A stretch of 64,000 nucleotides of DNA from Halobacillus salinus (GTDB taxonomy: Bacteria; Bacillota; Bacilli; Bacillales; Halobacillaceae): the NCBI RefSeq assembly GCF_004684905.1, contig NZ_SRJC01000003.1, positions 248,001-312,000 of the forward strand, in the 5' to 3' direction. Both the position numbers and the translations under genes were made by a program. Positions within the stretch are counted from its first letter, which is position 1. Every line of letters begins with the position of its first letter. This document shows, in pieces, positions 56,132 to 63,499 of the stretch. The notes under the pieces were generated by a model that worked only from the letters and a program-made list of their open reading frames with translations, did no database searches and was not told where the DNA came from.

Positions 56132-57321
56132 CAGCTAGAATGATAGAAAGCGATCGCAATTTGGATGAGCGTGGAATCCCGATGACTCCGCGGGTCGAGC
56201 CCCGTCATATCCGTGAATTTGTTCAGTCGATACTGCAACGTGTTCTTATGAATATGCAAAGCGTCGGAAGCTTTGGTGATCGAACCATTATGCTGATAAA
56301 AGACTTGCAGCAACCCCAAGTACTCGTCCAAGTTTTTGAACTGATCCGGTTTCAGCTTCTGCTCGACGAAACGCTCCCGGACAGCTAGCGGCACATCATA
56401 GACAAACGATTCAATTCCGAGATCATCGTAAAAGTAATGCCTGTGCCCATTATCCACACCATACCTCAGCGCCCTGTCCGCTTTCTCGATCGACTTCCGC
56501 ATCTCACCCGGTCTCGTGCAGACGTCCCCGATCCCGGCGACGCTTTGCTGTTGATACATATGTAAGAGTGCTTGCTGAATCTCGTCCAACCGGTGCACGA
56601 CCGACTTCCTGATGCCTTCCTGTGATTGTTGATCATTCACCGACAATAACAAAATATATCGGGCGCTATCACGCGGCAGAAGGATGTGTTCATGTTTCTC
56701 CGGAAAATGACGTTCGATCAATCGGACAAGCGATTTACGGTAACGCTGCATGTTCACTTCTTCCTTCACACCGACTTTTTCATTCTTGATCCGTTCATAC
56801 CACTCATTCTGGAAATCTTTCATCTCCAAGATCACCGCAATCCTCGACTTATGGATATTGATCCCGAACATCCAACCACGAGTGGCGAATAGTTTCTCAT
56901 CTTCATAGTTCCGTTGGATCCACTCCTGTACAAAAGCCTCGCGCGCCTGCGCTTCCAGTTCATCCTGTTCGTCCAAGTAGGCTTCCTTTACAAGAATCTC
57001 CGTCATGCGTTGCAGTAACTTACCGAACTGCTGGACCTCCTCCGGTGCCCCCGTTATTCCGATGACGCCGATCACTTGATTGTTGAGGGAAACAGGCAAA
57101 TTCACTCCCGGCTTTGCGCCCTCGTATTGCTGGCCGGAATCGATGACGACTTCCTTCTTCCGGCGTAGCACCTCTACTGCCCCTTCATGGAAATCGCCTA
57201 TTCTAGAAGCATCCAGGCTCGCAATGATCAATCCTTCTTCATCCATGAAGTTGACGTTGTGATTCATGATCGACACAGCCTCTTCTACAATCGACTGCGC
57301 CACCTCTTTTGAAATAAGCAT
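56131..57321 (-). CDS. CdaR-family sugar-diacid/glycerate regulator
   Basis: A 396-residue activator-type protein: N-terminal sugar-diacid recognition domain (about 1-130), a middle GGDEF-like domain (about 150-290) and a C-terminal PucR/CdaR helix-turn-helix (about 335-390, GSITKASDALHIHKNTLQYRLNKF). CdaR proteins sense glycerate, glucarate or related acids. Its place before the phosphorylase/glycerate kinase operon suggests it activates that operon when glycerate builds up. ATG 57321 after GGAGAGAGCGG. Confidence 0.9.
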   Translation of the reverse strand: MLISKEVAQSIVEEAVSIMNHNVNFMDEEGLIIASLDASRIGDFHEGAVEVLRRKKEVVIDSGQQYEGAKPGVNLPVSLNNQVIGVIGITGAPEEVQQFGKLLQRMTEILVKEAYLDEQDELEAQAREAFVQEWIQRNYEDEKLFATRGWMFGINIHKSRIAVILEMKDFQNEWYERIKNEKVGVKEEVNMQRYRKSLVRLIERHFPEKHEHILLPRDSARYILLLSVNDQQSQEGIRKSVVHRLDEIQQALLHMYQQQSVAGIGDVCTRPGEMRKSIEKADRALRYGVDNGHRHYFYDDLGIESFVYDVPLAVRERFVEQKLKPDQFKNLDEYLGLLQVFYQHNGSITKASDALHIHKNTLQYRLNKFTDMTGLDPRSHRDSTLIQIAIAFYHSS

Positions 57322-57354
57322 ACCGCTCTCTCCCCTTCTCCGTTTATTATATAT

Positions 57355-57374
57355 GGGGACAGGGACTTTGTCCC
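57355..57374. repeat. GGGACAGG hairpin repeat, single unit (locus 23)
   Basis: One forward unit in the gap between the pdxA2 and CdaR-type genes; the last copy seen in the window. Confidence 0.85.
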
Positions 57375-57408
57375 ACTATTGATCATGATAGGTTTTTGAA
57401 ATAAAAAA

Positions 57409-57432
57409 AAGATTCCTCCTAGGAGGAATCTT
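57409..57432. terminator. Terminator after the four-carbon acid operon
   Basis: AAGATTCCTCCTAGGAGGAATCTT is cut here as a palindrome of two 12-base arms; it overlaps the pdxA2 stop codon, and the reverse strand continues with eight T. Confidence 0.88.
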
Positions 57433-58435
57433 ATCTTCTAACACGCTGCGGTGCCAGTTCAATAGCCTGATTCATAGCTTCAAGCATGCTTTTTTCATCC
57501 GCAATGCCTTTACCAGCAATATCAAACGCTGTACCGTGATCGACACTTGTACGAATGATCGGGAGTCCGACGGTGATGTTCACACCGGCTTCCAGTCCCA
57601 ATACTTTGATTGGGCCGTGCCCCTGATCATGATACATGGCTACCACAATATCAAAATCACCACGTACTGCTCTAAAGAATAATGTGTCAGCCGGTAAAGG
57701 ACCTACAACCTCAATATCCTCTGCCTGAGCTCGTTCCACTGCCGGAATGATTTTTTGTTCTTCTTCTCCGTACCCGAACAATCCATTTTCTCCAGCATGA
57801 GGATTGATTCCACAAACAGCGATTCTTGGTTGGTCAATTCCAGATTTACTCAGCGTGTCGTGTGCCATCTTTATTACGTTATACACTCTATTCGGCTCAA
57901 TACGATCTATCGCATCACGTAGTCCGATATGAGTCGTAACGTGTATCACTTTTAATTTCGGAGAAGACAGCATCATGGCATAATCTTCTGTTTCCGTCAT
58001 TTGAGCAAGTATCTCTGTATGCCCCGGATACTGATGACCACCTTTGTGTAAAGCTTCCTTATTCAAAGGCGCTGTACATATGGCGTCGATCTTATTCTGC
58101 TTCGCTAAATCAATTGCAGCTTTCAAATATTCAAATGCCGCATGCCCAGCCTGTTCAGATACAGTACCTTGCTCTAAATCTTCAGGTAACAAGTCTAAGT
58201 CTAAACATAGGACCTTACCCTTTTGCTCTTCTATTTCCTCATCAAACGAAACCACACTAACTTCGAGATTCGCATTCAATTGTTCGGAAGCTCGATACAG
58301 TGCTTTGGCATCACCGATTACGACCGGGATAGCCTGTTCGAGAATTTCTTCCTGTTGTAAAGCTTTCACAATAATCTCCGGGCCAACGCCTGCAGCATCA
58401 CCCATAGTGATACCGATTACTGGTTTCTCGGTCAA
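57431..58435 (-). CDS. pdxA2: PdxA2-type 4-phospho-D-threonate/erythronate dehydrogenase
   Basis: A 334-residue protein of the PdxA family: GITMGDAAGVGPEI (8-21), TAPLNKEALH, PGHTEIL, the metal ligands HVTTHIGLRDA and MYHDQGHGPIK. It is encoded with a DUF1537 kinase, the pairing known for breakdown of D-threonate or D-erythronate rather than vitamin B6 synthesis: oxidation and decarboxylation of the 4-phospho acid gives dihydroxyacetone phosphate. TTG start at 58435 after GGGGAG; it overlaps the kinase gene by 38 bases. Confidence 0.9.
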   Translation of the reverse strand: MTEKPVIGITMGDAAGVGPEIIVKALQQEEILEQAIPVVIGDAKALYRASEQLNANLEVSVVSFDEEIEEQKGKVLCLDLDLLPEDLEQGTVSEQAGHAAFEYLKAAIDLAKQNKIDAICTAPLNKEALHKGGHQYPGHTEILAQMTETEDYAMMLSSPKLKVIHVTTHIGLRDAIDRIEPNRVYNVIKMAHDTLSKSGIDQPRIAVCGINPHAGENGLFGYGEEEQKIIPAVERAQAEDIEVVGPLPADTLFFRAVRGDFDIVVAMYHDQGHGPIKVLGLEAGVNITVGLPIIRTSVDHGTAFDIAGKGIADEKSMLEAMNQAIELAPQRVRR

Positions 58436-59726
58436 CTCGTTCCACTCCCCTCAATGTTTCTATTGCCGAATAAATGGAGCTTTCTTTCCCGAAAGCGCCC
58501 GCTTTGGTCACAACCTGAATAGGACGCTCAATCCCCAATAAGTGACCAGAAGGGATCCCCGCTTCCATCTGATAACTTAAACTGATGCCTGTTGCACCCA
58601 AGCTTTTCGCTACATCTTTAGCTGTATCTCCTCCGGTCAGTACCAAAGAATTCAGTTCTTTTACTTGTTCAACAATTTTTTTCGTCATTGCCCCCAAGGC
58701 AGACGATATCTTCTTGCCGATCTCTAATTTGCTCAATCCTAAGGAGCTCGCTTCCATTAGGACTCTCTCTCTTACTTCTATATTAGAAGGGACATAGAGC
58801 ACCACATCTTCTCCATTACGCAACGAGCGTACGCTATCCTCTATATACCCTTCTTCTTTCATAGACCAATCTCCTGAGAAAATTTCTTCAGTACGAACCA
58901 GTAGAGGACGGATTCCCGGTTGATCGACGGCATAACCGACTTGAGTTTGGGTGATTTGGGATAAACTCCCGCACACTGTAAGAACAGGTCCTCTTTCAGA
59001 ATGCTTATTTGTAACACTTTCTTCTTTTTCAATTCCCAATACTTCAGGAAGAACCTCGGCCAGTCCAGCCGAACCAGCCCAGACGACCTTCTCTGAGAAA
59101 CGTTGGAACTTCTTCGCAATTTCATACAGATCATTAGTCGTAACAGCGTCACAGACAACGTATTTCGTTTGATTTTCTTTCCACTTACGTACGCTCTGTT
59201 CCTGAACATCCACACCTTCATTTAAAAAGTCAGAAGTGATTAAGGCCGCCTCTTCCCCAATTTCATTCTTCAGAAGCGTCGGTAGATGGGATTCCTTCAC
59301 AGGGTGCTTTGGGTCCATTGATAATTCTGTATCTGAAACGGGTTCCCCATGCAATTGATGGGATCCCCTTACAGTAGTCCGACCATAGGCTGGAAGCGCT
59401 GGCGCTATTACAATGAACTCAGGGTTCAATGCGTTTTCCATCGCCTGCAATTCCTTACCAATGTATCCTCTCAGTGTGGAATCCATTTTCTTATATATGT
59501 GTTTACACCCATGTTGTTTTAAAAACTCCGCCGCCTTGAAGGTCTCTTGATAGGCTTCGTTTTCTTGCAATGCCCTTGAATCAGTGTCTATTACAATTGC
59601 TTCAGCTGATGACTCATTGGGTAATTCGAAATAGACAGCCGTATCCAGCCCTTTTTCTTTCAATTGTATGCCACTATCGTTTGCTCCTGTTAGATCGTCA
59701 GCAATCATTCCAAAACGTAAACTCAT
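58398..59726 (-). CDS. Four-carbon acid sugar kinase (DUF1537, DtnK/DenK type)
   Basis: A 442-residue two-domain kinase: an N-terminal acid-sugar binding part (FGMIADDLTGANDSGIQLKEKG near the start; KKMDSTLRGYIGKEL) and a C-terminal nucleotide part (VLTGGDTAKDVAKSLGATGISL). It phosphorylates D-threonate, D-erythronate or a related four-carbon acid at C4. Its gene lies between a KdgT-type permease gene and pdxA2. ATG 59726 (a GTG one codon earlier is possible). Confidence 0.9.
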   Translation of the reverse strand: MSLRFGMIADDLTGANDSGIQLKEKGLDTAVYFELPNESSAEAIVIDTDSRALQENEAYQETFKAAEFLKQHGCKHIYKKMDSTLRGYIGKELQAMENALNPEFIVIAPALPAYGRTTVRGSHQLHGEPVSDTELSMDPKHPVKESHLPTLLKNEIGEEAALITSDFLNEGVDVQEQSVRKWKENQTKYVVCDAVTTNDLYEIAKKFQRFSEKVVWAGSAGLAEVLPEVLGIEKEESVTNKHSERGPVLTVCGSLSQITQTQVGYAVDQPGIRPLLVRTEEIFSGDWSMKEEGYIEDSVRSLRNGEDVVLYVPSNIEVRERVLMEASSLGLSKLEIGKKISSALGAMTKKIVEQVKELNSLVLTGGDTAKDVAKSLGATGISLSYQMEAGIPSGHLLGIERPIQVVTKAGAFGKESSIYSAIETLRGVERVDRETSNRYHYG

Positions 59727-59751
59727 CACTCATACCCCATTCGATATAAAT

Positions 59752-60753
59752 CTAGGCTGTCACCTTCTCATTTATCTCCTGATAATCTTCAGGTAATTGA
59801 ACACCTTTCCGCTCTAAACGCTTCACTAAAAACCCGACAAATATTGGCAGTAGAACAGCCGTCGTTACTGTTGATGCCGCTACTTGGACCGTCGCTAAAT
59901 CAGCCACACTAGCGAAGCTTGCATTGGCAGCTGCTATGGCAGCTGGTGTAGCAACCGCGTTACCAGCAGTTGAACCTTCTGCCGCTCCTGCGATCGGATT
60001 CCATTTAAAGGCTTTGAAAGCATAGTACCCAGCTGTACCTGTGATCAACGTCGTAGCAACCCCTAACAACACACCTGACAAACCACCTTCGATGATTTTA
60101 CCGAAATCAATTCCCATTCCAAGCGCGAAAGCGAAGAACGGAATTAGCATGGAACTTCCTTGGTCTAAGAAACTTCTCATGTCTTCATCCAGGTTACCCA
60201 GTACCATACCCACAGCAATCGGTAGCAGTACCGCAATGAAAGAAGTTAGAGAGAACAGCCCATCAACGAAGCCCATTGCACCGAAAATCGACAATGCGAC
60301 CATTGTGAAGAAAGGACCATCGTTTAGTGCTAGAAGAGAGTACGCCGCACGGTCTGTTTTGTTACCGTACTGTCCTACAATCGCAATGTATAAACCACCA
60401 TTACTATTAGTCATTGCAGCTATGATGGCGATAGGTGCTAGACCTAGCCAAAGCCCATTCTCTCCAGCGAGGAAATAAGCAAGTAGTCCAAACGCTGCAC
60501 CAACAACCCACTTCACGGTAAGTAAAGTTGCCCCTTTACCCAAGCTCACTCCGACAGTTTTCAAATTAATCTGAGCTCCTGTACAAAGTAAGAACAAAGC
60601 AATTAATGTGCCAGCTCCATCTACGAATAGTGCTTGAGTAAAATTACCGATTCGAAGTAAATCTGGCGCTACCGTATTCAATATTGCAGCCAAAAGTAAC
60701 GGGACAACCATCATACCTCCAGGAATTCTCTCGAGCGTTGCTTTAATTTTCAT
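59752..60753 (-). CDS. KdgT-family sugar-acid permease
   Basis: A 333-residue membrane carrier with about ten segments. ERIPGGMMVVPLLLAAILNT at the start and AAMTNSNGGLYIAIVGQYG plus AEGSTAGNAVATPAA are typical of 2-keto-3-deoxygluconate permeases. In this operon it probably imports a four-carbon acid sugar for the DUF1537 kinase. ATG after AAGGAGGAGACAAG. The promoter region carries two cre-like sites, so glucose should repress it. Confidence 0.92.
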   Translation of the reverse strand: MKIKATLERIPGGMMVVPLLLAAILNTVAPDLLRIGNFTQALFVDGAGTLIALFLLCTGAQINLKTVGVSLGKGATLLTVKWVVGAAFGLLAYFLAGENGLWLGLAPIAIIAAMTNSNGGLYIAIVGQYGNKTDRAAYSLLALNDGPFFTMVALSIFGAMGFVDGLFSLTSFIAVLLPIAVGMVLGNLDEDMRSFLDQGSSMLIPFFAFALGMGIDFGKIIEGGLSGVLLGVATTLITGTAGYYAFKAFKWNPIAGAAEGSTAGNAVATPAAIAAANASFASVADLATVQVAASTVTTAVLLPIFVGFLVKRLERKGVQLPEDYQEINEKVTA

Positions 60754-60805
60754 CTTGTCTCCTCCTTCATAATAACAAAAACGTTTAATATTGCAACAAC
60801 AAAGA

Positions 60806-60845
60806 ATTATATAAGCGCTTTCAATAAAAATAATAACGCTTACAA
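60806..60845 (-). promoter_or_regulatory. cre-like sites at the KdgT operon promoter
   Basis: Reverse strand TTGAAAGCGCTTAT (60811-60824) overlaps a TATAAT box (60806-60811) and fits the CcpA cre pattern well. A second, weaker match, TGTAAGCGTTATTA, lies at 60832-60845. No good -35 box is present, in keeping with an activated promoter. I see no -24/-12 sigma-54 promoter. Confidence 0.72.
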
Positions 60846-60929
60846 ATTAAAAAAGCAACACTTTTTCGAATGTTTTATTTAATTTTTCAACAACCTTTAA
60901 CGTGTTTGTTTCATTTTGAAACAAAACGA

Positions 60930-60954
60930 CGCAAACTCATGAATTGAGTTTGCG
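60930..60954 (-). terminator. Terminator at the end of the PrpR-like gene
   Basis: CGCAAACTCA pairs with TGAGTTTGCG around five bases; the stop codon lies within the stem and the reverse strand continues TCGTTTTGTTT. Confidence 0.8.
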
Positions 60955-62676
60955 CCATAATGTTGTTCTATTCATCCCGAGCCTTTGAGCTACTTTGGAC
61001 TGGTTGTGGTTTTCCTCTTCCATCACTTTATTGATGATTTGTTTCTCCATTTCTTTCAATGTTCCTTGAAGGACGATAGTCGAAGATACATCCGTACCTT
61101 CCGCCCCTTCGCCTAGTTCACCTAACGCAGAGACCACGTTTTCTTTTGTGATATATGGTTCTGAAGTGTCCATGGCTAATTGATCTACTACTTGCTTCAG
61201 TTCTGCAATATTCCCCCGCCAAGAGTGATTCCTTAATTCAGCTAGTGCACTACCCCGTATCCCTATGGCTTCATAACCATAGTTCATGTGGTTCCAAGAA
61301 ATGAAGGCTTGAACCATTTCTTTTATATCTTCAATCCTTTCAGATAAGTCCGGTAAAGTGATCTTTATAGAAGGGAGCTTGTAATATAAATCAAAATCAA
61401 ATTCATCGTCTTCCACCATCTTTTGAATGCTAGGTTCCGAGAGTATAATGATTTTGTATTTCTTACTCAATTCTTGTACGACAGATCTTAACTGCGAACT
61501 CTTGTCAGCACGGTGAATATTCTTTAGCACAATAGATGCTTCATTCGGGAGGAGCATGCCCTCCGTTTGAAATAGCCGGGTAGCCTCATCAGTTTCCACT
61601 TCGGCAAAATCAATCATTAATAATGGTGCCATCTGACCGTACCGCTCAAAGTGAAGGTTCCGTGCGTACATAGTCTTGCCCGTACCAGGCTTTCCTTCAA
61701 TCCATATAGGGCGATCTAATTCCGAGTAACTTTTGAGATTCTCCCTTAAAGTATTGGCTGTATGACTAGACCCTGAAATCGGGATATGAAAAGAATTGGT
61801 CAGTACAGCAATCCCTTCCCTCTCCTTTAACCATCGTTCCTGAAAGACAAATGTCATTTTACTGTCTCCGCCTAAATGAGGGTATCCTAGTACGAAATAC
61901 GTCTTGTCTCCAAAGGGCATTACTCCCCATGACTCTTTCTCTTTCTCTTTCTCTTTCTCTATCATAGAAGAAACAACCTTCTTGTCCAGAGAGCCTTCCA
62001 GTTCACGGAAAAGATCATTTGCCAGGATCACCTGTTGGTCCTGATTGAGAGTAACTATTGGGTATGGAAAATGTTCGAAGACCTCATTGTATAAAAAGCT
62101 TTGAGCCTGAATTTTTCTCTTCATCTGATATAGCCGCTTCGCCTCTTGAAAAGATTCGATGACAGCCTCTTTTCCAGACGTGATCAATATACCTTGCAAG
62201 CCGTGTTGCTCTGCTTGCCTTACTGTAACGACATCTCCTATGATGACAGAATACCCTTCTTCTTTAAGGTCAGCTAAAAGCTCTGTCACTTCTTTTCTAC
62301 TTTCAATTGTAATGGTCCTTACATCCATATCTAAGATGTTACAAATTGTAGAGGCACCTTGAGATATGTTAGGAAAGCCCACTAAAGCGGACTTCCCATC
62401 CATATTCTTCAATAGAGCGAATATCCGGAGCATGTCATAACCGCTGATCTTAACATCCACCACCGGAATACTTACTTCATCCTCGATTTGCCTGGCAGTT
62501 CCACCACGGCTGATAATTAAGTCATACCCTTCAGACTCAGCCTCTCTGGCAGCTTGTATTCCTTCTTCTAAATTCCCCACTTTTGTATCTATCAATAACT
62601 CTTTATCAAAATCATGATATTTCCTAACTATTTCAGCCAACCCATGGTAAGGGGCTATAAACAGAACTTTTATCAT
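60937..62676 (-). CDS. PrpR-N/PAS/AAA+/Fis regulator lacking the GAFTGA loop
   Basis: A 579-residue regulator: PrpR-type sensor domain (1-185), PAS-like region (about 195-285), AAA+ domain (about 295-520) with Walker A GKPGTGKT (328-335), and a Fis-type helix-turn-helix (about 545-578, NQSKVAQRLGMNRTTLWRKL). The AAA+ part is short and has no GAFTGA segment, the loop that contacts sigma-54. It probably acts on a SigA promoter, most likely of the downstream KdgT/kinase/pdxA2 operon. ATG 62676 after AAGGAGTCTGCA. It contains an (EK)4 run from a hexanucleotide repeat. Confidence 0.88.
   Translation of the reverse strand: MIKVLFIAPYHGLAEIVRKYHDFDKELLIDTKVGNLEEGIQAAREAESEGYDLIISRGGTARQIEDEVSIPVVDVKISGYDMLRIFALLKNMDGKSALVGFPNISQGASTICNILDMDVRTITIESRKEVTELLADLKEEGYSVIIGDVVTVRQAEQHGLQGILITSGKEAVIESFQEAKRLYQMKRKIQAQSFLYNEVFEHFPYPIVTLNQDQQVILANDLFRELEGSLDKKVVSSMIEKEKEKEKESWGVMPFGDKTYFVLGYPHLGGDSKMTFVFQERWLKEREGIAVLTNSFHIPISGSSHTANTLRENLKSYSELDRPIWIEGKPGTGKTMYARNLHFERYGQMAPLLMIDFAEVETDEATRLFQTEGMLLPNEASIVLKNIHRADKSSQLRSVVQELSKKYKIIILSEPSIQKMVEDDEFDFDLYYKLPSIKITLPDLSERIEDIKEMVQAFISWNHMNYGYEAIGIRGSALAELRNHSWRGNIAELKQVVDQLAMDTSEPYITKENVVSALGELGEGAEGTDVSSTIVLQGTLKEMEKQIINKVMEEENHNQSKVAQRLGMNRTTLWRKLNS
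61933..61960. repeat. CTCTTT hexanucleotide tandem repeat in the PrpR-like gene
   Basis: About 4.7 perfect copies of CTCTTT encode an alternating Glu-Lys run near residues 240-248, in the linker of the PAS-like region. Slippage would add or remove two residues without breaking the frame. Confidence 0.85.
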
Positions 62677-62814
62677 TGCAGACTCCTTATTTGTTGCAAA
62701 TTTAAACAATTATATCTTTTCATATCCATCATTGTTTATCAAGTTTTACCAACATATATGCTAAGCAACCATTGAGATCGCACTTCACAATTCCGCCACA
62801 AATCTATGTACAAA

Positions 62815-62865
62815 TTGTGAAATACATCACAAACTATGGAAATAAATGCTTAACCAGAATATACT
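62815..62865 (+). promoter_or_regulatory. Rex/Fnr-like operator and promoter before doxX
   Basis: TTGTGAAATACATCACAA (62815-62832) is an 18-base dyad very close to the Rex box (TTGTGAAnnnnTTCACAA) and also fits the Bacillus Fnr pattern TGTGA-6-TCACA. A TATACT box lies at 62860-62865. Redox control of the DoxX gene is inferred. Confidence 0.7.
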
Positions 62866-62937
62866 AAGAGTGTAAAGAAAACCACCACACATCACATCAT
62901 GTGAAATGGTGAACAAACTTTTAAGGAGTTGAGAAAG

Positions 62938-63441
62938 ATGAACAAATGGCTCAGAAACAACGACAAAGTGGCAATGGTATTAGCAGTTATTCGTATTTAC
63001 TTAGGGTACACTTGGCTCACAGCAGGCATCGGCAAACTTACTGGAGGATTCGAAACAAGTGGTTTCTTACAAGGGGCAATCGCTCAAGCAGAAGGCGCAC
63101 ACCCAGCGGTGCAACCATGGTGGGCAGCATTCCTAGAAAACGTCGCTTTACCAAATCATGAACTATTCACATTCCTTGTCATGTGGGGAGAAATTCTTGT
63201 AGGGATCGCACTCATACTCGGTTTATTCACAAACTTTGCAGCTCTAGCCGGCATTTTCATGAACTTCGCCTTCCTATTCAGCGGCACAACCAGCACCAAC
63301 CCGCAAATGGTAGTATTGACCGTCTTCTTGATTGTAGCTGGTGCGAACGCAGGCAAATACGGATTAGACAGATGGGTTATGCCTTACCTTAAAGAACAAC
63401 CAGTCGTTCAGAAATACCTTCACTTACCAAGACATGCATAG
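62938..63441 (+). CDS. DoxX-family membrane protein
   Basis: A 167-residue protein with four membrane segments (RIYLGYTWLTAGIGKL, LFTFLVMWGEILVGIALILGLF, AALAGIFMNFAFLFSG, VLTVFLIVAGANAGKYGLDRW). DoxX-type proteins are quinone-linked or redox-stress membrane proteins; the exact job is not known. ATG 62938 is ten bases after AAGGAG; a TTG at 62929 would be too close. A Rex/Fnr-like dyad lies upstream. Confidence 0.9.
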   Translation: MNKWLRNNDKVAMVLAVIRIYLGYTWLTAGIGKLTGGFETSGFLQGAIAQAEGAHPAVQPWWAAFLENVALPNHELFTFLVMWGEILVGIALILGLFTNFAALAGIFMNFAFLFSGTTSTNPQMVVLTVFLIVAGANAGKYGLDRWVMPYLKEQPVVQKYLHLPRHA

Positions 63442-63447
63442 AACAAA

Positions 63448-63490
63448 ATAAGGAAGAGAAAGCACTCAGTATCTGCTTTCTCTTCCTTAT
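63448..63490. terminator. Bidirectional terminator after doxX
   Basis: ATAAGGAAGAGAAAGCA pairs perfectly with TGCTTTCTCTTCCTTAT around nine bases. It ends both doxX and the convergent GlcF-like gene. Confidence 0.9.
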
Positions 63491-63499
63491 CGCGCGCGG

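Noticed and set aside
4689-57374. The GGGACAGG repeats as a CRISPR array
   Set aside because: Spacing is irregular over kilobases, units are dyads in both orientations, and no cas genes are present.
57431-58435. Vitamin B6 biosynthetic PdxA
   Set aside because: The operon with DUF1537 kinase and KdgT-type permease points to the PdxA2 branch acting on four-carbon acid phosphates.
60754-60936. Sigma-54 promoter for the KdgT operon
   Set aside because: No TGGCAC-N5-TTGC pattern is visible, and the regulator lacks GAFTGA.
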